DNA of 64,000 nucleotides from Oribacterium sp. C9 (lineage in GTDB: Bacteria; Bacillota; Clostridia; Lachnospirales; Lachnospiraceae), in assembly GCF_002007235.1 (NCBI RefSeq), contig NZ_MUHW01000002.1, forward strand, positions 62,001 through 126,000. Reading direction: 5' to 3'. Position numbers and translations under genes: made by a program. Position 1 is the stretch's first letter, and each line of letters starts with the position of its first letter. The notes below the pieces were generated by a model that worked only from the letters and a program-made list of their open reading frames with translations, was not told where the DNA came from and did not search any database. Below, in pieces: positions 10,596 through 19,555 of this stretch.

Positions 10596-11612
10596 TCACA
10601 CAGTCAAAAGCAGTTCCACAGCCATACGGTCAGAGAGGTTTCCGCTCTTTATAGCTTCATCATAATCCAGACATCTGGACAGGTAATCTTCGATACCATC
10701 CAGCGAATAATGTTTTGCCTGATTCTGAAGCTTACTAAGTATCCATGGTGTCACACCTACATATTTAGCCGCTTCCTGAGCCGTCATTCCCTTCGTTACA
10801 GACTCCTTCGTCAAAAGCAGCTGGTTAAAATTACGTCTCATAAGACTAAGTATCTTCATAGGAGCTTCCTGAAGAGTCAGAAGATCGGCATAATACTTCA
10901 TGGCTCTGTCCGTATTGCCGAGACTCATTTCAGTGATCATGTCAAAAACTCTGTCTTCCACATTCTGTGAGCAGATGATCTCCACATCCTCATCCTCGAT
11001 TATTTCTCTCTCCCCTGTGTAGGCGATAAGCTTTTCAAGCTCCGAGGCGATATTATCCATACTGTCTCCGGACTTCGACAAAACCAGATCCATTGTAGAG
11101 CTTCTTATCTTCTTTCCTGCATTGGAAAGATATCTGGCCGCCCATCTGCTGAGCTGTCCGTGATCCTGCACTCCCATCTCGCAGGCAAAACCGTTCTTCT
11201 GTATGACCTTATACAGCTTCCCCCTCTTATCCACATCACTCTCAATGAACATAAGATGGGCAGTATCCGGGTAATGGTCAATATCCTCGAGGAATTTAAC
11301 CAGCTTCTCAGGAGGTGTCTTTTTGAACCACTGGCTGTCACCAACTATCACAAGTCTCCCATTATTATCCCCGAAGGTAAATGGTATAGTATTTAAAAGG
11401 TCTATAAGCTCATCCACATCCGGCGCTCCGTCGAAGAAGGTATATGCCATACCATCCTCACCTCCAAAAGCCTTCCTGAATGCCTTCTTATACGAAAGCT
11501 TCAGATATTCCTCTGTCCCGTATACCAGGTAATAGGGCTTGAAATCTCCGCTTTTGAGATCATCTCCAAGCTTTAAATATTCATTATCATTTTCCTTTTT
11601 TCCGTAAGCCAT
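10596..11612 (-). CDS. holA: DNA polymerase III subunit delta
   Basis: The delta subunit opens the sliding clamp within the clamp loader. The 338-residue protein matches the HolA layout: an N-terminal ATPase-like region beginning FKPYYLVYGTEEYL, a middle lid region (WAARYLSNAGKKI) and the C-terminal collar domain (DRAMKYYADLLTLQEAPMKI). Start has GGAG upstream. It stands alone here, with no rpsT adjacent, although rpsT often neighbours holA in Firmicutes. Confidence 0.92.
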   Translation of the reverse strand: MAYGKKENDNEYLKLGDDLKSGDFKPYYLVYGTEEYLKLSYKKAFRKAFGGEDGMAYTFFDGAPDVDELIDLLNTIPFTFGDNNGRLVIVGDSQWFKKTPPEKLVKFLEDIDHYPDTAHLMFIESDVDKRGKLYKVIQKNGFACEMGVQDHGQLSRWAARYLSNAGKKIRSSTMDLVLSKSGDSMDNIASELEKLIAYTGEREIIEDEDVEIICSQNVEDRVFDMITEMSLGNTDRAMKYYADLLTLQEAPMKILSLMRRNFNQLLLTKESVTKGMTAQEAAKYVGVTPWILSKLQNQAKHYSLDGIEDYLSRCLDYDEAIKSGNLSDRMAVELLLTV

Positions 11613-11676
11613 ATAGAACTCTCCATCAAGAAATTAACAGCATTATAGCAAAATGCCTGCAGATTTACGAGCATAC

Positions 11677-11709
11677 AAAAATGCCGCGGGACAGGCACCA
11701 CGGCATTTT
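11677..11709 (-). terminator. Terminator of the putP-type gene
   Basis: On the minus strand AAAATGCCGTGG pairs with CCGCGGCATTTTT across a short loop, ending in a T-tract. Clear intrinsic terminator, possibly bidirectional. Confidence 0.88.
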
Positions 11710-11761
11710 CAATTCACCATCGTATTTTAAAATAATAAAATTATACAGGTTTAAATCTGCA

Positions 11762-13372
11762 TCAATCCTGAATTGCAGGCTTAGCCAAAGCATCTACACC
11801 TTCATCCTGTACAGCAAAGCCGATTTTACCTTTGCTGAGCTCAGCCACCTCATCGAAGGTCTTCTGAACCTCTTTTGAGGGGGCGAATGTGAGCAGTGAT
11901 ACAACTACATTGACCAGAAGTGCAACTACAAATGCAGGAAGAAGCTCATAGATGGCAAATACTCCACCCATAGGAGCAACAAGGTACTTCCATACGAAAA
12001 CCATAAGTCCGCCTGCGAACATTCCGGCTGTAGCTCCGCCTCTTGAGCTTCTCTTCCAGAAAAGTGCAAGTATCATAACAGGTCCGAAAGCTGCTCCGAA
12101 ACCGGCCCATGCGAAGGATACTACTCTGAACACACTGCTGTTAGGATCCCATGCAAGGAAAACACCGATGACAGCTATGGCAACTACGGTAATGCGCGCA
12201 ACAAGCATAGATGTTTTCTGCTCAAGCTTGATGTGAAGGAAATCTCTCAGAATGTCCTCTGACATACTGCTGGCTGCAGCAAGAAGCTGAGAATCAGCTG
12301 TCGACATGGTCGCCGCAAGGATACCCGCCATGATGATACCTGCAATTATCGAGAAAAATACACCATTCTGACTCATAAGATCTGAAAGGCGGATGATAAT
12401 AGTCTCTGACTCTGAACTGGTTTCAAGGAATGGAACCTTACCTGCCACAGAAACACTGTAACCGATAAAACCAATAAGAACAGCCACCGCCATGGAAAGG
12501 AAAGCCCACACAGCAGCGATACGTCTTGAAATCTTGATCTCCTCAGGATCTCTGATAGCCATGAATCTGAGAAGGATATGAGGCATACCGAAGTAGCCGA
12601 GTCCCCACGCGAGTGTAGATACGATAGAGAGGCCTCCGAACACAGACGCTTTTCCTGTAGCCATATCGTAGCCCTGTGTAAGATTCAGATATCCCGGAAG
12701 AGCCTTTGAATTCTCAATAACTGTGCCGATGCCTCCTGCCTGGGAAATACCAAAAACGATGATAATGAGAAGTGCTACCGTCATGACAACAGACTGGATA
12801 AGATCAGTAGTTGATACAGCAAGGAAACCGCCGAGAACTGTATATCCGATTATAACTGCAGCGCCAAGGATCATCGCCACATGATAATCCCATCCGAAAA
12901 GACTGTTAAAGAGTGTTCCCACCGCCTTAAAGCCTGAAGCTGTGTAAGGAATAAAGAAAATAAGGATGATAACCGCTGCCATGCATGACAGTGTACGCTT
13001 TCTGTCATCATATCTTCTTGAAAAGAAATCAGGAACTGTATTGGCTCCAATTTTTTCTGAATATATACGAAGTCTTTTTGCAATGAGAAGGAAGTTAAGA
13101 TAAGTTCCCACAGCCAGACCAATCACAGTCCAGCCTACCTCTGCAACGCCGGCCAGATATGCAAGTCCCGGAAGTCCCATCAAGAGATAAGAGCTCATAT
13201 CCGAAGCCTCTGCACTCATGGCAGTCACTATAGGATTGAGACCGCGACCTCCAAGATAGAAATTCTCAGTATCGCTGGAACCGCCTTTTCGACTGTAGTA
13301 AACACCGATTCCGATGGTCAGTCCGAGATATGCTATTATTGCGATCAACACACACATGCTTGCACTTGACAT
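11762..13372 (-). CDS. putP: Sodium:solute symporter, PutP (Na+/proline) type
   Basis: SSS-family symporter of 536 residues with about 13 membrane segments. The N-terminus shows FYLGGRGLNPIVTAMSAEASDMSS, matching the PutP signature region with conserved serines for sodium and proline binding, followed by LLMGLPGLAYLAG. Sodium-coupled proline uptake is the best prediction, though close relatives carry other substrates. The longest frame begins with a GTG at 13396, but AAGGAG lies six bases before the ATG at 13372, which was chosen. The upstream region holds a large palindrome next to a possible promoter. Confidence 0.9.
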   Translation of the reverse strand: MSSASMCVLIAIIAYLGLTIGIGVYYSRKGGSSDTENFYLGGRGLNPIVTAMSAEASDMSSYLLMGLPGLAYLAGVAEVGWTVIGLAVGTYLNFLLIAKRLRIYSEKIGANTVPDFFSRRYDDRKRTLSCMAAVIILIFFIPYTASGFKAVGTLFNSLFGWDYHVAMILGAAVIIGYTVLGGFLAVSTTDLIQSVVMTVALLIIIVFGISQAGGIGTVIENSKALPGYLNLTQGYDMATGKASVFGGLSIVSTLAWGLGYFGMPHILLRFMAIRDPEEIKISRRIAAVWAFLSMAVAVLIGFIGYSVSVAGKVPFLETSSESETIIIRLSDLMSQNGVFFSIIAGIIMAGILAATMSTADSQLLAAASSMSEDILRDFLHIKLEQKTSMLVARITVVAIAVIGVFLAWDPNSSVFRVVSFAWAGFGAAFGPVMILALFWKRSSRGGATAGMFAGGLMVFVWKYLVAPMGGVFAIYELLPAFVVALLVNVVVSLLTFAPSKEVQKTFDEVAELSKGKIGFAVQDEGVDALAKPAIQD

Positions 13373-13474
13373 ACTTTTCTCCTTTTTGATGCCCACCCCT
13401 TTAGATTTTCGCTCAGCGAAAGGATGCCACTTCTGTAAAGCTATGATTTATGCTTCACTTATTTGTTTTTCCTA

Positions 13475-13503
13475 TATATGGGATGTACTATATCACAACT
13501 CAA
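13475..13503 (-). promoter_or_regulatory. Possible putP promoter
   Basis: TTGAGT, 17 bases, CATATA on the minus strand, directly downstream of the palindrome at 13513-13560. The -10 box is weak, so this is tentative. Confidence 0.4.
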
Positions 13504-13512
13504 ATTAGACTA

Positions 13513-13560
13513 AAATGCAGAACGGAGTATAGACTATAGTCTATACTCCGTTCTGCATTT
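13513..13560. repeat. Perfect 48-nt palindrome between tetR and putP
   Basis: Two 24-base arms are exact reverse complements with no spacer, centred at 13536/13537. The centre reads TAGACTATAGTCTA, and the heptamer TAGACTA also occurs at 13506-13512 and 13597-13603. It lies after the TetR stop and just before a putative putP promoter. It may be the terminator of the hemW-tetR transcript, a TetR-family operator, or both. Confidence 0.75.
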
Positions 13561-13631
13561 CTCCCATTATTCCCTTTTATTTTCTTACTTTTTCACTAGA
13601 CTAAATGCAATTCCTTTTAGAAGACATCAAA

Positions 13632-14228
13632 TTATTTTTTTAAAGAACTTCTAAATCCGTCAAGAAACATCGGCATCAGCCTGTCCGCATTTCTCACCAG
13701 AGAATACTCTCCTTCCTCCAGACACCAGTCGTAAAGAAGCGCCCTTTCGAACATGGCGTAATCATTGACTATCTGATTAACGGTGACATCATCCCTCACC
13801 TCGCCTCTGTCCTGACCCTGCTTTACGATCTGCTTGATCAGCTTGAAGTAAGTCCTCTTCCTGTCCAGAAGATGCTTTTCGCCGTGGGTGATAAGCTGAG
13901 ATGAAAACATCCTTGTGATAAGCTCTATAGATACAGATGAGTCTATCATCTCAAACAACTCATGATTAAAGTAGATCAGTTTGTCCACCGCATCCATATT
14001 AGGGTCTATGACCTTCATAAGCTCCTCATATTTCTCATCGAACAAAATATTGAGGGACCCCAAAAGCGCATCCTTACTTTCAAAATAATGGTAGAAGGAC
14101 CCTTTGGATGTTCCCGACTCAAAAACGATATCGTCTACTGTCGTATCGTCATATCCCTGTTCATAGAAAAGCTTCCATGCAGCCGAAACTATCTTCTGTT
14201 TTGTATTTCTTCCACTCTTCTTTGCCAT
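13632..14228 (-). CDS. TetR/AcrR family transcriptional regulator
   Basis: One-domain-plus-HTH repressor of 198 residues. The N-terminal helix-turn-helix is typical: IVSAAWKLFYEQGYDDTTV, then SGTSKGSFYHYFESKDAL. The C-terminal ligand-binding half is unassigned, so the inducer is unknown. The TTG-initiated frame at 14240 was rejected because TGGAGG lies six bases before the ATG at 14228. It begins 22 bases after hemW, so it is probably cotranscribed with it. The neighbouring palindrome with TAGACTA repeats is a candidate operator. Confidence 0.92.
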   Translation of the reverse strand: MAKKSGRNTKQKIVSAAWKLFYEQGYDDTTVDDIVFESGTSKGSFYHYFESKDALLGSLNILFDEKYEELMKVIDPNMDAVDKLIYFNHELFEMIDSSVSIELITRMFSSQLITHGEKHLLDRKRTYFKLIKQIVKQGQDRGEVRDDVTVNQIVNDYAMFERALLYDWCLEEGEYSLVRNADRLMPMFLDGFRSSLKK

Positions 14229-14250
14229 TTTGTCCTCCAAAGTCGAGAGT

Positions 14251-15441
14251 TCAGTCCAGCAGAAACTGGCTCAGAATAACATTGGATACATCCATACCTC
14301 TCTCCGAGAAACAGTATCTATATCCCTCATGGATCACCAGACCCTGTCTGAGAAACTTCTCCATCTGATCTCCGAATACACTCATTATATCAACCTGAAA
14401 CCTCAGTTTGAACTCCGTTTCAGAAACTCCCTCTATGCGCCTCATACCAAGGAACATGAACTCTTCCATCTGCTCATTCCGGCTCAGGATCTGTCTGTCT
14501 GTATGAAGCCTGGGATAGCCGGATCTCATTTCGTCCCCGAATTCCAGCTCCATATAATCTCTGAAATCCCTGGTAACATTCCATCTCTCTCCACTGAAAT
14601 AGGATGCAGCTCCCAGTCCAAACCCAAGGTATGGAACATTTGACCAGTATCCGTAATTATGTCTGCATTCGAATCCGGGCTTCGCAAAATTAGACACCTC
14701 GTATCTTTCATAACCGTATTTTGCTGTAAGACTTCTGGTTATCCCGTCTATTTTCGACGCAGTTTCCTCATCCGGAAGCTGAAGCCTTCCATCCTCATAC
14801 ATCTTCATGAAAGGAGTTCCCTCCTCCACTATGAGATTATAGATGGACACATGCTCCGGTTTAAGCATTAACACATGCTTAAGTGTATCGCTCCAGCTTT
14901 TCTCTGTCTGTCCCGGAATATCATTCATCAGGTCTATGTTAATGTTTTTGAACCCCACCATTCTGGCATTCTGATAGCATTTGAGAAAATCTTCGTATAT
15001 ATGTATTCTCCCAAGAGCACGAAGCTCCTGATCGTTGGCAGACTGAAGTCCAATAGACAGTCTGTTTACGCCAGCTTCCTTATAAGCTGTGAATTTATAA
15101 CGTATGGTAGAAGCCGGATTACATTCGATAGTGATCTCAGCATCATCTCTTACAACATAGTTCTTCATTATGCTCGCCATGATAACCGCTATGTGCTTCG
15201 GATCCAGTATGGTAGGTGTTCCTCCGCCTATAAATATAGTAGATATCTCACGGTCTTCCCCTAAGGAAGCCCCAAGCTCTATCTCCCGGCAGAGCTTCTC
15301 AACATATTCCGCGTGGGCCTGCTCATTCATCGGATAGGACAAAAAATCACAATAATTACATTTTTTTGCGCAAAAGGGTATATGTATATAAAGTTCCAGT
15401 TGCTTCTCGTCAGCCGGATCTATAATTCTTCTGTCAGACAT
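14251..15441 (-). CDS. hemW: HemW-like radical SAM protein (heme chaperone family)
   Basis: Radical SAM protein of 396 residues with the cluster motif CAKKCNYC near residue 24 and FIGGGTPTIL. It belongs to the HemN/HemW group. Proteins of this group in Firmicutes are usually HemW, a heme-binding chaperone, rather than true coproporphyrinogen III dehydrogenase; no heme synthesis genes are nearby, which fits HemW. The start has AGGAG five bases upstream. It often sits next to lepA, which here is separated from it by ilvE. Confidence 0.9.
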   Translation of the reverse strand: MSDRRIIDPADEKQLELYIHIPFCAKKCNYCDFLSYPMNEQAHAEYVEKLCREIELGASLGEDREISTIFIGGGTPTILDPKHIAVIMASIMKNYVVRDDAEITIECNPASTIRYKFTAYKEAGVNRLSIGLQSANDQELRALGRIHIYEDFLKCYQNARMVGFKNINIDLMNDIPGQTEKSWSDTLKHVLMLKPEHVSIYNLIVEEGTPFMKMYEDGRLQLPDEETASKIDGITRSLTAKYGYERYEVSNFAKPGFECRHNYGYWSNVPYLGFGLGAASYFSGERWNVTRDFRDYMELEFGDEMRSGYPRLHTDRQILSRNEQMEEFMFLGMRRIEGVSETEFKLRFQVDIMSVFGDQMEKFLRQGLVIHEGYRYCFSERGMDVSNVILSQFLLD

Positions 15442-15525
15442 TTACACTCCTGTTGCCGTACTCTATTAAGTCTGTGACTTTGCGGCAATTTAATTTATCA
15501 CAGTCATGATAAAACTTCAAATTTG

Positions 15526-15557
15526 TAAAAAAAGACCTGCCGCCATGCGACAGGTCC
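15526..15557 (-). terminator. Terminator of ilvE
   Basis: On the minus strand a GACCTG / CAGGTC stem with inner CGC / GCG pairs is followed by seven T. Strong intrinsic terminator. Confidence 0.9.
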
Positions 15558-15646
15558 AAATCTTATACGTGATGTATTTCGTCAGCTCAATTTCATGATT
15601 CCTGTTCCGAATAGTAAAATGCATCATCAAAATTTTATAGCTATGA

Positions 15647-16672
15647 TCAGCAAACGTGATGGATCCAGCCCTCCGGAGCCTCGATCTTTCCGCTCTGGAT
15701 ACCTGTGATGGTGCTGTAAAGCTCGCCGATAACTTCTCCGGCCTTTTCCATACCTGATGGAAGCAGGATCTCTTCACCTGCATTTACGATTCTGCCTACA
15801 GGTGAAATGACCGCAGCTGTTCCGCAGAGACCACACTCCTTGAAGCCCTTGATCTCCTCGAACTTAACAGGTCTCTCATCAACAGTAAGATGCAGATAAT
15901 GCTCTGCGATATATACGATAGAGCGTCTTGTGATAGAAGGAAGAATAGACGGTGACTTAGGCACTACAAGCTTGCCTTCTGCATCTACGAAGATAGCATT
16001 GGAACCGCCTGTCTCTTCAACATATGTTCTGCTTGCAGGATCAAGATAAAGATTCTCGGCAAAACCTGCTGAATGTGCAAGCACTGATGAATGTAAGCTC
16101 ATGGCATAGTTAAGTCCTGCCTTTACAGCGCCTGTTCCGCGAGGTGCTGCTCTGTCATAGTCGGATACCTGAATAGAGATAGGTGTAGCGCCACCCTTGT
16201 AGTATGGTCCTACCGGTGTTGCAAATACTCTGAATTGATACTCGTCAGCAGGCTTTACACCGATAACAACACCTGTTGCAAACTGATACGGTCTAATGTA
16301 AAGAGAAGCGCCTGATCCGAATGGAGGTACCCAGTCGAGATTGCCCTTAACGACCTGATCGATGGCATCGATGAACTGTTCCTTCGGGAATGGAGGCATC
16401 TCAAGCCTCTGTGCGGATGTGTAGATTCTCTCTGCATTAAGGTCCGGGCGGAAACATACTACAGAACCATCCTCCCATGTGTAGGCCTTCAATCCTTCAA
16501 ATACCTGCTGGCAATACTGAAGAATACCTGCTGACTCGTTGAGTGTCACATTTGCATCATCGATAAGCGAGCCTGCGTCCCACTTTCCATCCTTATAGTT
16601 AGAAACATATCTCTTGTCAGTTGCGCGATAAACGAAACCTATATTTGCCCAATCAAGGTCCTTTTTAGCCAT
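15647..16672 (-). CDS. ilvE: Branched-chain amino acid aminotransferase
   Basis: PLP aminotransferase (fold type IV) for leucine, isoleucine and valine, acting with 2-oxoglutarate and glutamate. The 341-residue length and motifs FEGLKAY, LYIRPYQFATG, GTGAVKAGLNYA (with the PLP lysine) and VEETGGSNAIF place it in the longer class II subgroup, which includes eukaryotic-type BCATs. The ATG has AAGGAG. A strong promoter and a leader hairpin precede it. The C-terminus ends HHVC. Confidence 0.96.
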   Translation of the reverse strand: MAKKDLDWANIGFVYRATDKRYVSNYKDGKWDAGSLIDDANVTLNESAGILQYCQQVFEGLKAYTWEDGSVVCFRPDLNAERIYTSAQRLEMPPFPKEQFIDAIDQVVKGNLDWVPPFGSGASLYIRPYQFATGVVIGVKPADEYQFRVFATPVGPYYKGGATPISIQVSDYDRAAPRGTGAVKAGLNYAMSLHSSVLAHSAGFAENLYLDPASRTYVEETGGSNAIFVDAEGKLVVPKSPSILPSITRRSIVYIAEHYLHLTVDERPVKFEEIKGFKECGLCGTAAVISPVGRIVNAGEEILLPSGMEKAGEVIGELYSTITGIQSGKIEAPEGWIHHVC

Positions 16673-16720
16673 GTTAATTTTCTCCTTTCACGGCGCCCCT
16701 TAACGCCGTTCTTTTTCACA

Positions 16721-16749
16721 AGTATAGTCTCAAAAAAAACTGTTTTCAA
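16721..16749 (-). promoter_or_regulatory. Promoter of ilvE
   Basis: TTGAAA, 17 bases, TATACT on the minus strand. The leader contains an ACGGCG / CGCCGT hairpin (about 16691-16710) just before the ribosome binding site, possibly modulating translation. Confidence 0.8.
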
Positions 16750-16915
16750 CGAAAGAAAATACATAATATTCTTATACAAGCTATAACCTATTGTGATTTT
16801 ATCATTTTCCATCTTCACTGATAGTTATATCAGCCTTTAGGAACTTTTCTATTTACCACCGTATTTCATTCAGATCAATCAGCCTCTGATCAAGGGACAG
16901 GCATGAAGTATTGAA

Positions 16916-16951
16916 TAAAAAGAGACCATACCGCACTGCGAAATGGTCTCA
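16916..16951 (-). terminator. Terminator of lepA
   Basis: GAGACCAT / ATGGTCTC stem with a 13-base loop, followed by five T on the minus strand. Confidence 0.88.
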
Positions 16952-16964
16952 ACAAAAAATCTTC

Positions 16965-18788
16965 TTATTCAGAATCCAGTTTAAGAACTGACATGAACGC
17001 ACTCTGCGGAATCTCAACGTTTCCGAACTGACGCATCCTGCGCTTTCCTTCCTTCTGCTTTTCCAGAAGCTTCTTCTTACGGGATATATCACCACCGTAG
17101 CACTTTGCAAGAACGTCCTTGCGAAGTGCCTTGACAGTCTCTCTTGCCTGTACATGACCGCCGATAGCAGCCTGAATAGGGATCTCGAAGAGCTGGCGAG
17201 GAATCTCATTCTTGAGCTTCTCACACATCTTCTTTCCACGCTCATAAGCAGAATCCGCATGAACGATGAAGCTCAGCGCATCGATGATCTGCTTGTTTAC
17301 GAGAATATCCAGCTTCACCATCTTACTGGTCTGATATCCCTTAAGCTCATAATCAAAGGAAGCGTATCCCTTTGAACGTGACTTGATAGCATCGAAGAAA
17401 TCATAGATGATCTCATTAAGCGGCATATCATACTTAAGTATGGCACGGTTTGCCTCGATATATTCTGTTCCCTTATATACGCCTCGACGCTCCTGACAAA
17501 GGGTCATGATGGAACCCATGAACTCAGGTGTAACCATGATCTCCGCCTCTACGATAGGCTCCTCCATATGATCGATTTCCGAAGGATCCGGAAGATTTGC
17601 CGGATTGGAAAGCTCTATCATGGTTCCGTCAGTCTTGTATATGTGGTAAACAACAGATGGTGCTGTAGTTACGAGATCAAGATTGTATTCTCTTTCCAGA
17701 CGTTCCTGAACTACATCAAGATGGAGAAGTCCCAGGAAACCGCAACGGAAACCGAAGCCAAGAGCCTGTGAAGTCTCCGGCTCATACTGAAGAGCCGCAT
17801 CATTTAACTGAAGCTTTTCAAGAGCATCTCTGAGATCCGGATATCTCATGGTATCCGCAGGATAGATTCCACAGTAAACCATGGACTGAACCTTCTTGTA
17901 TCCCGGAAGCGGTTTATCTGCCGGACGGTTTGCATCAGTAACTGTATCACCGACGCGGGTCTCTCTGATATCCTTTATGGAGGCTGTAATGTAACCTACC
18001 ATTCCTGCTGACAGCTCCTCGCAAGGAATAAATCTGCCGGGAGCGAAATAACCGACCTCTGTAACATCAAACTCAGCCTTGCTTGCCATGAGTCTGATAC
18101 GGGTGCCAACCTTGACAGTACCCTCCTTGACACGGCAGAAAATGATAACTCCGCGGTAATTGTCATAAAGAGAATCGAAAATAAGCGCCTGAAGCGGATT
18201 GTCAGGTGAGCCTTCCGGTGCCGGAAGCTTCTTAACCAGTGCTTCGAGAACCTCCTGAACGTTTTCACCCGTTTTTGCCGAAATCCTCGGAGCGTCCATC
18301 GCCTCGATACCGATGACATCCTCCACCTCTTCTGCAACGCGGTCAGGATCAGCAGACGGAAGGTCTATCTTGTTGATGACCGGGAGTATCTCCAGATCAT
18401 GGTCAAGGGCAAGGTAAGTGTTTGCCAGAGTCTGTGCCTGGATTCCCTGTGTAGCATCAACTATAAGTATGGCTCCGTCACAGGCTGCAAGTGCACGGGA
18501 TACCTCATAGTTAAAGTCTACATGTCCCGGTGTATCGATGAGGTTGAATATATACTCCTCGCCGTCCTTTGCAGTATAGATCACTCGTGTCGTCTGTGAC
18601 TTGATGGTGATCCCTCGCTCTCTCTCGATATCCATGTTATCGAGAACCTGAGACTGCATCTCTCTTTCGGTAAGTGTACCAGTCATCTCGATGATACGGT
18701 CTGCCAATGTTGACTTACCGTGATCGATATGAGCTATGATACAGAAATTTCTGATTTTTGACTGATCAATATTTTTAATATCTGCCAT
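16965..18788 (-). CDS. lepA: Elongation factor 4 (LepA), ribosome-associated GTPase
   Basis: LepA/EF4 is a translational GTPase that acts on ribosome assembly or back-translocation. The 607-residue protein has the N-terminal P-loop [14 protein letters not shown], the switch region [10 protein letters not shown], the DTPGHVDF motif and [10 protein letters not shown], then EF-G-like domains and the LepA-specific C-terminal domain ending near [19 protein letters not shown]. The start has AGGAAAA. A promoter with TTGGCA and TAGTAT lies upstream, divergent from rpsT. Confidence 0.98.
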   Translation of the reverse strand: MADIKNIDQSKIRNFCIIAHIDHGKSTLADRIIEMTGTLTEREMQSQVLDNMDIERERGITIKSQTTRVIYTAKDGEEYIFNLIDTPGHVDFNYEVSRALAACDGAILIVDATQGIQAQTLANTYLALDHDLEILPVINKIDLPSADPDRVAEEVEDVIGIEAMDAPRISAKTGENVQEVLEALVKKLPAPEGSPDNPLQALIFDSLYDNYRGVIIFCRVKEGTVKVGTRIRLMASKAEFDVTEVGYFAPGRFIPCEELSAGMVGYITASIKDIRETRVGDTVTDANRPADKPLPGYKKVQSMVYCGIYPADTMRYPDLRDALEKLQLNDAALQYEPETSQALGFGFRCGFLGLLHLDVVQERLEREYNLDLVTTAPSVVYHIYKTDGTMIELSNPANLPDPSEIDHMEEPIVEAEIMVTPEFMGSIMTLCQERRGVYKGTEYIEANRAILKYDMPLNEIIYDFFDAIKSRSKGYASFDYELKGYQTSKMVKLDILVNKQIIDALSFIVHADSAYERGKKMCEKLKNEIPRQLFEIPIQAAIGGHVQARETVKALRKDVLAKCYGGDISRKKKLLEKQKEGKRRMRQFGNVEIPQSAFMSVLKLDSE

Positions 18789-18831
18789 CTTTTTTCCTAT
18801 TTTAATTCTAATCCTTCGTTTTTGTGCAAAT

Positions 18832-18861
18832 ATACTATCATATTGTGACGCTTTTTGCCAA
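18832..18861 (-). promoter_or_regulatory. Promoter of lepA
   Basis: TTGGCA, 18 bases, TAGTAT on the minus strand, about 45 bases before the lepA start. Confidence 0.7.
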
Positions 18862-18879
18862 CATAATCATTTTATTCTC

Positions 18880-18908
18880 TTGACAGGGATAGGGCTTTTA
18901 TATATGAT
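18880..18908 (+). promoter_or_regulatory. Promoter of rpsT
   Basis: Exact TTGACA, 17 bases, TATGAT. A leader of about 85 bases follows, with a hairpin at 18919-18952 (GTTTTCAAA / TTTGAAAAC) that could take part in autoregulation. Confidence 0.88.
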
Positions 18909-18996
18909 AGTTGAGCGTGTTTTCAAACTGTCCGTGTCCGGTATTTGAAAACAGCACACAAAAGATATTAATATCATATGAAAGGAGATATTTCCA

Positions 18997-19260
18997 ATGG
19001 CAAACATTAAATCCGCTAAGAAGAGAATCCTTGTTGCAGCTACAAGATATGAGCGTAACAAGTCAATTCGTTCAGAAGTTAAGACATACATCAAGAGAGT
19101 ATACGCAGCAGTTGAGGCTGGTGACAAGGCTAAGGCTCAGGATGCTCTTAAGATGGCACAGAAGAAGATCAGCATGGCTCACAGCAAGGGCGTTCTTAAG
19201 GCAAACAACGCTTCAAGAAAGGTTGCTAAGCTTTACAAGGCTGTTGATGCAATGAACTAA
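18997..19260 (+). CDS. rpsT: 30S ribosomal protein S20
   Basis: S20 binds 16S rRNA near its 5' domain. The 87-residue basic protein starts MANIKSAKKRILV, with the family pattern of long helices and ends in ASRKVAKLYKAVDAMN. AAAGGAGAT precedes the ATG. Single-gene unit on the plus strand with its own consensus promoter and a double-hairpin terminator. Confidence 0.97.
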   Translation: MANIKSAKKRILVAATRYERNKSIRSEVKTYIKRVYAAVEAGDKAKAQDALKMAQKKISMAHSKGVLKANNASRKVAKLYKAVDAMN

Positions 19261-19327
19261 TTTGCGCTTTGCGCCGGAAATCTTTGATCAGGATTTCTGC
19301 TTTTCAAGTCGTTCTTGAAATAAAAAA

Positions 19328-19383
19328 CTTTGTAAGTAACGTTACTCACAAAGACCAGCGGTTAACCCACCGCTGGTTTTTTT
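19328..19383 (+). terminator. Tandem hairpin terminator of rpsT
   Basis: First an inverted repeat with 13-base arms at 19328-19353 (CTTTGTAAGTAAC, one mismatch), then CCAGCGGT / ACCGCTGG at 19355-19376 followed by seven T. The second hairpin is the terminator proper. Confidence 0.9.
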
Positions 19384-19553
19384 AGTGCATAAGTCCCGTA
19401 TCAGGCGGCTATGCAGACTGCAAGCTCGCTTGCAAGGATGCATAGACATCTGATACGACAACAGAAATGAGGAAGTAGGCCGACAGGCCGGATTCCGAAT
19501 TTCTGTAGCATGACGAAAGCGTCAGCGAAGTCATGCGTGGGGCTTTATGCACT
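19384..19553. other. Multi-branched structured element with terminal inverted repeats
   Basis: The ends pair: AGTGCATAAG at the left with the run CTTTATGCACT at the right, extended by CCC / GGG. Inside are nested arms: 19397-19404 with 19450-19457 (CGTATCAG), 19409-19415 with 19439-19445 (CTATGCA), 19419-19424 with 19429-19434 (TGCAAG), 19461-19468 with 19499-19506 (ACAGAAAT), GGCC-GACA-GGCC at 19478-19489, and 19508-19513 with 19531-19536 (GCATGA). It fits exactly between the rpsT terminator T-tract and the comEC stop codon. It could be a small MITE-like repeat or a structured RNA. No coding frame of note is present. Confidence 0.7.
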
Positions 19554-19555
19554 TT

